Shown here piece after piece: positions 1-8,445 of a DNA stretch of 64,000 nucleotides (positions are counted from its first letter, which is position 1; each line of letters starts with the position of its first letter). A program made the translations under genes and the position numbers. This DNA is from Microcoleus sp. AS-A8. Lineage in GTDB: Bacteria > Cyanobacteriota > Cyanobacteriia > Cyanobacteriales > Coleofasciculaceae. The stretch lies in contig JAMPKV010000002.1 in the NCBI GenBank assembly GCA_039962225.1, positions 124,001 through 188,000 on the forward strand. Reading direction: 5' to 3'. The notes below the pieces were generated by a model. It was given only the letters and a program-made list of their open reading frames with translations. It searched no databases and was not told where the DNA came from.

Positions 1-679
1 TATTTTTCGGCATTATGGCTTCTCTTGGCAGAAGTGGGCTAGTATTGTTAATTTTTTTTAAGATATTCGCCTTTAAGGGCCTTTTTTTGTATCTGAGAAA
101 GCCCACCTTGATATTATGAAGTTTCTTTAACAAACGCCTTGCTTATTTTCTTTCGATGGATGAGTAACAAGAAAGGCGATCGCACATACTTAAGGAGATT
201 TTCCTATGTTTGGGCAAAGTAACTCTCCCAACTTCTCTAGTTACTCATGACTGCTGAAAGTCCGCTTTGGAACTCAAATAAGTGATGTTATCCTGAGCCA
301 TGGAAATACAGAAATAAAATCAAAAAAATAATTTTTTTTATCTTTCTTAGTTTGATTTTTTGCCTAATTATTTTGCCATTTCAATTTAATTATTTCTGGA
401 AATCTTTCAGGCAAATACGATATTTAATAGGCAAGGTATATTCTCCTAATCGTGATGGATATAAGCTTTGATAGAGTTATTTTTACTAGAATACTGTAGA
501 ATTTATTATCCCTTTTTTAGCCAGAAATGCCACAAGAAAAATAAATTGAACCACTTTTTTCCCAACTTGGGTGCAGCACTTGCCAAATAACGCATCAGTG
601 CATCTGTTTCCCGAATTGGAATAGAGGCAATTCAAACAGCTAAAATTAAGCATGAGTCCTCGCTACTCAGACGTTTACC
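1..679. other. Non-coding leader before mnmG
   Basis: No convincing gene is seen in this AT-rich 679 bases. It has long A/T runs around 330-380, a HIP1 octamer near 176-183, and no recognisable tRNA or hairpin terminator. It probably holds the promoter of mnmG and the end of an untranslated region belonging to a gene outside the window. Confidence 0.5.
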
Positions 680-2584
680 ATGACCCTTACTTCCCCTGTA
701 GAATTCCTAGACGCATTTGATGTCATCGTTGTCGGTGCCGGTCATGCCGGTTGTGAAGCCGCCCTGGCGGCGGCACGTCTCGGCTGTCGTACCCTGCTGC
801 TGACACTGACTCTTGACAAAATCGCTTGGCAACCCTGTAACCCAGCCGTCGGTGCACCCGCCAAGTCCCAGTTGGTTCATGAGGTAGATGCCCTCGGCGG
901 GGAAATTGGTAAAATGGCCGATCGCACTTACCTGCAAAAACGAGTCCTCAACTCCTCACGAGGGCCAGCCGTTTGGGCATTAAGGGCGCAGACTGATAAG
1001 CGGGAATATGCGGCACTAATGAAAGGAATTGTCGAAAATCAAGAAAATTTGACAATCCGCGAAGGCATGGTTACGGATTTGTTGCTGGGAGCGAATGATC
1101 AGGTCATTGGCGTTCAGACTTACTTCGGCGTAGGGTTCCAAGCACCAGCCGTTGTGCTAACAACGGGTACCTTCTTAGGTGGGCGCATTTGGGTGGGGAA
1201 TAAATCCATGTCAGCAGGACGCGCTGGGGAATTTGCGGCAGTTGGGTTGACGGAAACCTTGAATCAACTCGGTTTTGAAACGGGACGCCTGAAGACGGGT
1301 ACTCCAGCACGGGTGGATAAGCGGTCAGTAGACTACACTCAGATGGAACCTCAGCCAGGGGATGAGGAGGTGCGCTGGTTCAGTTTTGACCCGGAAGTGT
1401 GGGTGGAACGGGAGCAGATGAATTGCTATCTCACCCGCACCACAGCTGAAACTCACCGACTGATTCGGGAAAATCTGCACCTGTCGCCGGTTTATGGTGG
1501 TTGGGTGGATGCCAAGGGGCCGCGTTATTGTCCCAGTATTGAAGATAAGATTGTGCGCTTTGCCGATAAGGAAAGCCACCAGATTTTTATTGAACCGGAA
1601 GGACGGGATATTCCGGAACTGTATATTCAGGGATTCTCAACGGGGTTACCGGAGGGGTTGCAGTTACAGATGTTGCGAAGTCTCCCTGGATTAGAACACT
1701 GTGCCATGCTACGTCCTGCCTATGCCGTTGAGTACGACTATATCCCAGCCACTCAGTGCTACCCGACCCTGATGACTAAAAAGGTAGAGGGGCTATTTTG
1801 TGCGGGACAAATTAATGGTACGACGGGTTATGAAGAAGCCGCCGCTCAAGGTCTGCTGGCTGGGATTAATGCCATGCGGTATGTACAGCATCAGGATATG
1901 ATTGTGCTGCCTCGTGAGGGTAGCTACATGGGTACACTGATTGATGATTTGTGTACGAAAGACCTCAGAGAACCGTACCGGATGCTGACCAGCCGTTCTG
2001 AGTATCGCCTGTTGTTGCGATCGGATAACGCGGATCGGCGTTTGACGCCGTTAGGGCGAAATATCGGGCTAATCGATGACCGACGCTGGGAACTTTATAC
2101 CCAAAAACAAGGGAAAATTGAGGCAGAAAAAGAGCGACTCCAGGAAATCCGGGTGAAGGAACATGAGGAACTGGGGAAAGCGATCGCATCTGATACCCAG
2201 CAAAAAATTAAAGGCTCCATTACTTTAGCTGACTTGCTGCGGCGTTCCGGATTCCATTACGTCGATCTGGATCGCTATGGATTGAGTAATCCTGACCTCA
2301 ACCAGGCGGAACGTGAAGGCGCAGAAATTGACATTAAATACTCTGGTTATCTCCAGCGCCAACAAAATCAAATTGATGCGATTTCTCGCCAAGCCCATCG
2401 ACCGCTACCCCCCGATTTGGATTACGCAAAAATTGAAACGCTCTCGAAGGAGTCGCGTGAAAAACTCTCCAAGGTAAAACCCCTAACAATTGGTCAGGCA
2501 TCTCGAATTGGTGGGGTTAACCCCGCGGATGTTAACGCTTTACTGGTTTATCTAGAAATGCGCTCAGTTTCGTTGGTGCCGTAG
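680..2584 (+). CDS. mnmG: tRNA uridine-5-carboxymethylaminomethyl modification enzyme MnmG (GidA)
   Basis: FAD-dependent subunit of the MnmE-MnmG complex, which installs the carboxymethylaminomethyl group at C5 of wobble uridine U34 in certain tRNAs. Acts in the cytoplasm. The 634-residue length is normal for the family. An N-terminal dinucleotide-binding motif, [10 protein letters not shown], lies at about residues 19-28. The first GidA signature ([11 protein letters not shown] near residue 54) and the second ([16 protein letters not shown] near 376) are clear. In the first signature the residue after VG is alanine, where glycine is more usual, so the site is slightly atypical. The ATG start gives the usual short lead-in before the FAD fold. 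The gene stands alone, with long spacers on both sides. Identification is secure. Confidence 0.97.
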   Translation: MTLTSPVEFLDAFDVIVVGAGHAGCEAALAAARLGCRTLLLTLTLDKIAWQPCNPAVGAPAKSQLVHEVDALGGEIGKMADRTYLQKRVLNSSRGPAVWALRAQTDKREYAALMKGIVENQENLTIREGMVTDLLLGANDQVIGVQTYFGVGFQAPAVVLTTGTFLGGRIWVGNKSMSAGRAGEFAAVGLTETLNQLGFETGRLKTGTPARVDKRSVDYTQMEPQPGDEEVRWFSFDPEVWVEREQMNCYLTRTTAETHRLIRENLHLSPVYGGWVDAKGPRYCPSIEDKIVRFADKESHQIFIEPEGRDIPELYIQGFSTGLPEGLQLQMLRSLPGLEHCAMLRPAYAVEYDYIPATQCYPTLMTKKVEGLFCAGQINGTTGYEEAAAQGLLAGINAMRYVQHQDMIVLPREGSYMGTLIDDLCTKDLREPYRMLTSRSEYRLLLRSDNADRRLTPLGRNIGLIDDRRWELYTQKQGKIEAEKERLQEIRVKEHEELGKAIASDTQQKIKGSITLADLLRRSGFHYVDLDRYGLSNPDLNQAEREGAEIDIKYSGYLQRQQNQIDAISRQAHRPLPPDLDYAKIETLSKESREKLSKVKPLTIGQASRIGGVNPADVNALLVYLEMRSVSLVP

Positions 2585-3071
2585 GCAATAAGGACAAAAT
2601 CTGGCGGGCGTTAGCAAGTAATAATAAGCTAATCGGCATTTAAGTTGCATTATCGAGGAAGCAAGGCAGAGGACAGAAGGCAGAGGGCAGAAGGGTTAAG
2701 AGTTTTGCCCTCATCACGAAGGTGTGCAATTTAAATGCACCTCAGCTTATCTTTGTTAATTGGATCTCGTCTGGCCACCGGGGGCAACGGCGTGGGGGCG
2801 TGCCTGTCAATATAGGTATTGCCCGGTACGCCTACAACACAAGCAATTTTGCACTTTTGGGGCAAAATTTAGCCCTGTGAGGGATGTTGGAAGATACAAG
2901 GCGAACAAGTTAAAGAGAGCTTTTTAGGAAGCTGATGAGACAGGCCACGTCTGGAATTGAAGATTTTTGGGAAAATTTTCTCTACAATCAGTAGTTTGGC
3001 TGCTAATCTAAGCGACAGGAAGTGCCAAGCGAGCCTTTTATTAATTCCGTAGCCACGAGAGTGAGCAATCC
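2585..3071. other. Spacer with cyanobacterial short tandem repeat
   Basis: No gene. A purine-rich degenerate repeat of AAGGCAGA-type heptamers occupies about 2657-2695. The rest is unremarkable spacer, with a short imperfect hairpin (GTGCA/TGCAC arms) at 2724-2740. The promoter for the 3072 gene should lie near its right end. Confidence 0.5.
2657..2695 (+). repeat. STRR-like heptamer repeat
   Basis: Degenerate tandem copies of AGGCAGA/AGGACAGA. The same purine-rich repeat recurs at 24062-24088, 36406-36427, 43518-43549 (reverse), 47827-47863 and 47936-47976 (reverse). This is the short tandemly repeated repetitive type common between cyanobacterial genes. Confidence 0.6.
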
Positions 3072-4403
3072 ATGTCTCAGAACGTCAGTACGAACCCAAA
3101 GGAAAGAGAGCCGTCCATCGCTCCCACTCCCATCCAGCCTTGGTCGGCAGAGGCAGAGGCTGATAAGTTGATGGATGAGTTATTTTCAGACCTCGACCAA
3201 ATTTTGGAGGGCGGCAATCGGTTACCAACAGAACCCGCCCAGCCAGAGTATGTTTCCTTGAAGTCGATTGTAATTCCGCAGATCCCCGCTCCCCCGGCAG
3301 TGGTGCCACCTCCGGAGAAGCTCTCGGAAACGCCAAGCCCTGAATCAACGGATTCTAAGTTGAGTGAGAGGGTAGAGACACAGATAGTAGCCACATCGAA
3401 CTCTCGTCCTAATGGGTTCAGCTTGTCTTTGGAAAGACTCCTATTACTGCTAGGTGTTGTCGTTCTAGGGATGTCGATCATCCTTCTGTTGGTGAAGCAG
3501 AAAAGGCTAACTTTGCCGGAGTGGTTCAAGCCGACACCAACACCAACTGTTCATACCAGCCAGGTGTCAGAAGCGGATGCTCAGTTTGCTAACTACATGC
3601 TGCGATCGCTAGAGGTGATTGACAACAAAAATAAAGCGAAGCAACAGGCAACAACTCCTCCTGGTGGTACGGCGGCTAACCCACCAGCAGTTCCTTCTGG
3701 GAATCCTCCCGTGGCAGCCAGTCCGCCTCAGCGTGTGATCGAAAGGGTCTACATCCCGGTTTACCCACCTCAGAACCCTGGCGCTGCTGTGGCACCCCCA
3801 GCAGGTGTCAGACCGCAAGCCCCCACCTTCTCTGCACCAGCGCCATCATCGGGAGCCAAAGCTCCAAGTCCGTCTGCTGCCGTCAGACGTGTGGTACCAA
3901 GTCCTTCTCCTGCTGCCAGACGTGCGGCACCCAGTCCTTCTCCTGTTGCCAGACGTGCGGCACCCAGTCCTTCTCCTGTTGCCAGACGTGCAGCACCCAG
4001 CCCTTCTCCTGCTGCCAGACGTGCGGCACCCAGCCCTTTTCCTGTTGCCAGACGTGCAGCACCCAGTCCTTCTCCTGTTGCCAAACGGGCGGTACCTGCC
4101 TCTCCTCAAGCCGCAGCACCGAGAGCCCTTCCGGCTTTACCACCGTTGCCTCCCTCTGTGATTGTCCCGACGGCACCGGTGACCCAATTACCAACATCTG
4201 CTAGCAAACACACCCTTGTCGGAGTGCTGGAACAGGGCGAGCGATCGGCGGCGTTGTTTAACGCCGCCGGTGTTACCCGATATATCTTTGTCGGTGAAGC
4301 CATTGGCGATAGTGGCTGGACGTTAGTGTCTATCGCCAACCAGGAAGCCGTGATTCGGCGCAATGGTGAAGTTCGCTCTGTTTATGCGGGGCAATCGTTC
4401 TAA
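3072..4403 (+). CDS. Single-pass envelope protein with proline/arginine repeat and GspC/PilP-like C-terminal domain
   Basis: Function unknown. The 443 residues read as a cytoplasmic acidic and proline-rich N-terminus (1-115) and one membrane helix at about 118-142 (LLLLLGVVVLGMSIILLL). A long low-complexity linker rich in P, A, S and R follows, then a compact C-terminal domain (about 380-443). That last domain (VGVLEQGERSAALF, then RYIFVGE, then IRRNGEVRSVYAG) has the short beta-strand character of GspC/PilP-type periplasmic domains from type II secretion or type IV pilus machinery. That link is by eye and is an inference. The linker contains six to seven copies of an 11-residue unit, SPSPVARRAAP, encoded by 33-bp tandem repeats. 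It probably spans the periplasm or peptidoglycan. No pilus gene is adjacent. Confidence 0.75.
   Translation: MSQNVSTNPKEREPSIAPTPIQPWSAEAEADKLMDELFSDLDQILEGGNRLPTEPAQPEYVSLKSIVIPQIPAPPAVVPPPEKLSETPSPESTDSKLSERVETQIVATSNSRPNGFSLSLERLLLLLGVVVLGMSIILLLVKQKRLTLPEWFKPTPTPTVHTSQVSEADAQFANYMLRSLEVIDNKNKAKQQATTPPGGTAANPPAVPSGNPPVAASPPQRVIERVYIPVYPPQNPGAAVAPPAGVRPQAPTFSAPAPSSGAKAPSPSAAVRRVVPSPSPAARRAAPSPSPVARRAAPSPSPVARRAAPSPSPAARRAAPSPFPVARRAAPSPSPVAKRAVPASPQAAAPRALPALPPLPPSVIVPTAPVTQLPTSASKHTLVGVLEQGERSAALFNAAGVTRYIFVGEAIGDSGWTLVSIANQEAVIRRNGEVRSVYAGQSF
3893..4097 (+). repeat. 33-bp in-frame coding tandem repeat
   Basis: About six near-identical 33-bp units encode the undecapeptide SPSP(A/V)ARRAAP in the linker of the envelope protein. 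Copies differ by single changes (A/V, S to F, R to K). Length variation between strains is likely. Not a CRISPR: there are no spacers and the frame is kept. Confidence 0.85.
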
Positions 4404-4805
4404 CCGGGAAGGGCATCAACGTTCTTCGTCGGAAACACGTCTGGATGCTCTGAGAATAGAGAGGCGATCGCCTCTCTAATTCACTGCTGCGATTACCCAG
4501 AACCAGACTACCGATTTGGTTACGCTTGAAGTAGCATAGAACACATCACCCTTAAGGACGTAGGGGAAATCTGCAAAAATCAGAATCCACAAGGGTTGTG
4601 ATTCCCATCGTGGAATTCGGTGGAAGTAAGGGTTTATATCTTTTTCTCAGGTGGATGATAGCGTCTTTCCTAGTGGGACGCTCTGAGTAAACAATAGAAC
4701 TATGGGCTAATAGCGACTAGCCTAGGTCTTCGTTGTTCAGCCTTTTCAAGACCAGCAGCGTGACATCTACCTTGGCAAAGGTAATAACCAAAAAACTAAA
4801 AAATT
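4404..4805. other. Spacer before the TPS exoprotein gene
   Basis: No gene seen. The spacer starts with a HIP1-centred palindrome (4457-4478). The remaining bases probably hold the promoter and leader of the exoprotein gene. Confidence 0.5.
4457..4478. repeat. 22-bp perfect palindrome centred on HIP1
   Basis: The octamer GCGATCGC is extended symmetrically by seven further pairs on each side (arm TAGAGAGGCGA). It lies 54 bases after the stop of the 3072 gene. It could act as a weak terminator hairpin, but there is no T run. Confidence 0.7.
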
Positions 4806-7577
4806 ATGGGCTGTTTTTTAAGGCAATCACGTCATCGTGACTTGTGGCTCACTAGCAGTATTTGCTTGTGTTTGCTCAGTACGAGTAGCCTAGCCCAGTG
4901 TCAAGTTATACCCGATATCACCCTGCCGAACAATACAGTGGTCATCCCTAACGGCAACACCAGCCTAATTGAGGGAGGGACTAAAGTCGGTGGGAATTTA
5001 TTCCACAGCTTTCAGGACTTTTCTATTCCCACAGGTTCAGAGGCTTTTTTTAACAACGCTTCAGATATTCAAAATATCTTCAGTCGGGTTACCGGGGGAA
5101 ATATCTCCAATATTGATGGCACGCTGCGTTCTCAAGGCACAGCGAACCTGTTTATTTTCAATCCCAACGGCATTATTTTTGGAGCTAATGCCCAGCTCAA
5201 TCTGGGTGGCTCTTTTATCGCTAGTACAGCTAATAGCGTCAAATTTTCTGATGGCAGTGAGTTCAGTGCCGCCAATCCCCAAGCCCCACCTTTGTTAACG
5301 ATTAATGTCCCGATTGGCTTGCAATTCGGGTCAAATCTGGGGAAGATTGTCAACCAATCTCAAGGTAGCAGTAATGCCGGTCTTCAGGTGTTGCCCGGTC
5401 AAACGCTGGGGCTTGTGGGCGGTGATTTGAGCTTAAACGGAGGAAACCTGACGGCATTCCAAGGACGGATTGAACTGGGTAGCGTCACCAGTCCTGGTTT
5501 GGTTAGCCTGACTCCTACCGCAACCGATTTGGTTTTGGGATATGAAGGTATTCAGACGTTTGGGAACATCGAGTTATCGGGTGCGGCAGTCAATGCTAGT
5601 GGCTTGGGTGGGGGTACGATTCAATTGCGGGGAGGGCAAGTTACCCTGACTCAAGGTTCCAAGTTGGTCGCGGATACCTTTGGTAATTTTAACGGCGGGG
5701 GTATCGACATTCAGGCCAATCAGTTCCGAATGCAAGAGGGAGCCTTTGTCTCTACATCCACCTTTGGTTCGGGTGCGGCAGGCAATCTGACTGTCCGCGC
5801 TGATGTCGTAGAACTAACCGGAACGACTCCTTTTCTCACATCGCAGCAGTTACTCACAGGAACATTTAACCCCCTCAGCCTCAGTGATGGCTTGTATAGC
5901 TTGAGTGTGGGTAGCGGCAAAGCTGGGGATATCAGCGTTGAGACGAGTCAGTTGAGGGTGCAGAACGGGGCAAACATCATGACTCCAGCCTTGCTCAACG
6001 GAAATGGAGGAAATATAACTTTTCAGGTTTCTGAGTTAGCCGAATTCAGCCATGGTTCCCTCGTGTTTACAGGAACCGCGGGCACGGGAAATGCGGGCAA
6101 TATAGCCCTTACCGCCAAGCAGTTGCGACTTTTAGAGGCCTCCTCCCTCAGTACCACTCCGGGGCCTACCAGTACAGGCACAGGGGGCAGTATTACTGTA
6201 ACGGCTGATGCAGTAGAACTGAGAGGAACTCCCGCCGGAGTCGCCGTTCCTGGGGGCTTATTTACGACAGCGCTGGGGACTGGGGATGCGGGTGACATCC
6301 GTGTTACCACCAGTCAGCTTGTGGTTGCCGACGGCACCCAAATTTCCACCTCGACAGCGGGGGCGGGGCGGGGGGGTGATTTGAGCGTAACGGCTGATAC
6401 AGTTGAACTCAACGGTATATCAGCTGATGGTCGGTTTGTGGGGGGGTTACTCGCATCTGCATCCCTGGTGACAGTGCCAGGACAGCGTGGGAATGCCTCA
6501 GCGGGTGACTTAACTGTTACCACGCGGCGCTTGAGCGTGCAAAACGGTGCTCAAATTTCGGCGGCAACAGGTAGTGGTGGAACCGCAGGAACCTTAAATG
6601 TGAATGCGTCTGAGTCTGTTGATGTAAGTGGCTTTGCAACGGGTGTCGATCCCTCTTTAGAAGCTGTCTCCTTCGGCATCATCGGTGATGGCATTGTGCC
6701 TAGTGCCATCGAAACAAATACCCGTGGTGCAGGCAAGGCGGGTGACTTGACGATTCAAACCGGGCGGTTAACGGTTCGGAATGGAGCAGAAATCGGTGTC
6801 AGAAGTACAGATACGGGGTTACCGGGTGACCTGAAAGTCAGGGCTGACTCTATCTTGCTCGACAATCAAGGACGGATGAGTGCAACCAGTATCTTGGGTC
6901 AAGGTGGGGATATTGACCTGCAAGTGAAACAAGACTTAGTGCTGCGTAACGGCAGTCAAATCTCTACTCAGGCTGGTACAGAGGATACAGGAGGTGGCAA
7001 TGGGGGCAATATTACCATCGAGACAGGCGTTTTAGCGGTGTTTGAGAAAAGCAGTATTAATGCCAATGCCTTCCAAGGCGCTGGCGGGAATATTCGCATC
7101 ACGACCCAAGGGATTTTTGTGTCCCCGGATAGTTCGATTACAGCGAGTTCAACCCTGGGAGTTAATGGAGTGGTGGAAATTAACCAACTGGGTGCTGACC
7201 CCTCTCAGGGATTAGTGGAGTTGCCGGTTGAGGTCGTTGATGTTACAGGATTAGTTGCCACAGGATGCGCGGCTGACACAGGTAGTAGTTTTGTGGTTAC
7301 CGGACGAGGCGGCTTACCCGAAGACCCGACTCAGACGCTTAGAGGTCAGACCGTTTGGCGGGATTTACGCCCTCAGAGGGTGGCAGGGGGAGAGAATTTC
7401 CAGGGGAGACGGCGAGAGTTGCCGATGACTCATCCTCAATCGCCACTCGTTGAGGCGACGGGATGGGTGAGGAATGCCGACGGTCAGGTAGAGTTGGTGG
7501 CTCACGCGCCTGATGTTACTCCTCAAAATCCTTGGTCTAGACCCCCAGATTGCCAGACGTTCAACTCTCAACGGTAA
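4806..7577 (+). CDS. Two-partner-secretion exoprotein (filamentous haemagglutinin N-terminal domain)
   Basis: Large secreted or surface beta-helix protein of 923 residues. A signal peptide covers about residues 1-31 (hydrophobic stretch ending SLAQC). The TPS secretion domain follows from about 35 to 170 and carries its hallmarks: NSxLIEGGTxxGxNLFHSF-like start, TGGNISNIDGTL, and the NPNGIIFGANA motif. The rest is glycine- and threonine-rich repeats that fit a right-handed beta-helix, with many AGDI/AGDL turns spaced regularly. By family knowledge the protein crosses the outer membrane through a TpsB (ShlB/FhaC-like) pore. No TpsB gene is in this window, so its partner is elsewhere. It is likely an adhesin or cell-surface component. 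The ligand is unknown. Confidence 0.92.
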   Translation: MGCFLRQSRHRDLWLTSSICLCLLSTSSLAQCQVIPDITLPNNTVVIPNGNTSLIEGGTKVGGNLFHSFQDFSIPTGSEAFFNNASDIQNIFSRVTGGNISNIDGTLRSQGTANLFIFNPNGIIFGANAQLNLGGSFIASTANSVKFSDGSEFSAANPQAPPLLTINVPIGLQFGSNLGKIVNQSQGSSNAGLQVLPGQTLGLVGGDLSLNGGNLTAFQGRIELGSVTSPGLVSLTPTATDLVLGYEGIQTFGNIELSGAAVNASGLGGGTIQLRGGQVTLTQGSKLVADTFGNFNGGGIDIQANQFRMQEGAFVSTSTFGSGAAGNLTVRADVVELTGTTPFLTSQQLLTGTFNPLSLSDGLYSLSVGSGKAGDISVETSQLRVQNGANIMTPALLNGNGGNITFQVSELAEFSHGSLVFTGTAGTGNAGNIALTAKQLRLLEASSLSTTPGPTSTGTGGSITVTADAVELRGTPAGVAVPGGLFTTALGTGDAGDIRVTTSQLVVADGTQISTSTAGAGRGGDLSVTADTVELNGISADGRFVGGLLASASLVTVPGQRGNASAGDLTVTTRRLSVQNGAQISAATGSGGTAGTLNVNASESVDVSGFATGVDPSLEAVSFGIIGDGIVPSAIETNTRGAGKAGDLTIQTGRLTVRNGAEIGVRSTDTGLPGDLKVRADSILLDNQGRMSATSILGQGGDIDLQVKQDLVLRNGSQISTQAGTEDTGGGNGGNITIETGVLAVFEKSSINANAFQGAGGNIRITTQGIFVSPDSSITASSTLGVNGVVEINQLGADPSQGLVELPVEVVDVTGLVATGCAADTGSSFVVTGRGGLPEDPTQTLRGQTVWRDLRPQRVAGGENFQGRRRELPMTHPQSPLVEATGWVRNADGQVELVAHAPDVTPQNPWSRPPDCQTFNSQR

Positions 7578-7980
7578 TTTGGTTGTTAAATAGGATTTTT
7601 CAGGAATACGACAAACGGCAGTTGTAGAAAATTCTAAGATAATTTGCATCTAGCATCAATTGCATTACCCGCTTGCGGTTTAATACCAGTTCACTTTTAC
7701 TGGGCTACACATTGACCTCCTCACTAAAGCTCCGGCTAACCCCCGGAGTTCGGGGGGAACAAGAAAAGCATCTTTAGCAGGCTTTTAGGGAATTGGTATA
7801 AACCTCTAACTCACAGTTAAAGTCGTCTAAAGATGGCTGGATAAGAGTTTTAGTCCACTTAAGTGGACTTGAACTATTAGACCGGAGTTTAAACTCCGGG
7901 CGGATGATGAGCGTCCGAAGAGAATGGTGCAAGATCTCAGATAACCAAAGCAGAAGAATTAGAGGGAAAGAATAGAGGAT
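7578..7980. other. Spacer with twin palindromes before the amyloid-module genes
   Basis: No gene seen. It contains a C/G-rich stretch near 7735-7765 (CCGGAGTTCGGGGGG) and two 18-bp perfect palindromes at 7852-7869 and 7882-7899. The promoter of the 7981 gene must be here. Confidence 0.5.
7852..7899. repeat. Two adjacent 18-bp perfect palindromes
   Basis: AGTCCACTTAAGTGGACT at 7852-7869 and CCGGAGTTTAAACTCCGG at 7882-7899 are separated by 12 bases. Both are perfect and have no loop. They lie 81-129 bases before the start of the next gene. They may be a dispersed repeat or an operator. No T run follows, so a terminator is less likely. Confidence 0.75.
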
Positions 7981-8415
7981 ATGGATGTTATCGCGCTAAC
8001 GGCTTTTTTGACTCCTTTTCTACCCTTTCTGATCAAGTTCGGTGAGAAATCCGCCGAAAGTGTTGCGAGTAAAGTTGGTGAAGATTCTTGGAACAAGGCG
8101 AAGAAAGTTTGGGATAAGTTACATCCAAAAGTTGAAGCCAAGGAAGATGCCAAAGTTGCGGCTGAACAGGTGGCAGCAAAGCCAGATAGCAAAGCTCGTC
8201 AAGCTGTTTTTCAGGAAGAACTGGAAACATTACTCCAAGAAAACCCAGATTTAGTAGATGCGATCGCTCAAATCATGCAAGAGAAACCTGAAGCAACTTC
8301 GGGAACATCAATTAATCAAACTATCAACAATACGAAAGGACAGGTAATGGGGCAAATGAGAGGTAAGGCGACTGGTATTAGTATTACTACTGATCAAGGT
8401 GATGTAAACCTGTAG
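7981..8415 (+). CDS. Small helical putative effector with C-terminal amyloid-signalling-like motif
   Basis: No assigned function. The 144 residues start with a hydrophobic helix (about 4-20, ALTAFLTPFLPFLI). A charged helical body rich in K, E and A follows (20-100), and it resembles the Bell-type effector domain reported with bacterial amyloid signalling. The assignment is from memory and inferred. The C-terminus carries TKGQVMGQMRGKATGISI at 118-135. The next gene begins with a strikingly similar motif (TQGQVIAQMMGGLAIGKLTV). Such matching motifs at the effector C-terminus and the NLR N-terminus are how amyloid templating pairs are recognised. The likely role is a membrane-active cell-death or defence effector triggered by its ATPase partner. 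The spacing of only 30 bases to that gene supports one operon. Confidence 0.8.
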   Translation: MDVIALTAFLTPFLPFLIKFGEKSAESVASKVGEDSWNKAKKVWDKLHPKVEAKEDAKVAAEQVAAKPDSKARQAVFQEELETLLQENPDLVDAIAQIMQEKPEATSGTSINQTINNTKGQVMGQMRGKATGISITTDQGDVNL

Positions 8416-8445
8416 TCGCCTGGAGAGATTAAAAGCGATCGCATC

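Noticed and set aside
3893-4097. CRISPR-like periodicity
   Set aside because: Units abut without spacers and encode an in-frame peptide.
3770-4197. Several antisense and out-of-frame open frames across the Pro/Arg repeat
   Set aside because: They arise from the 33-bp repeat read in other frames and have no ribosome site or family resemblance.
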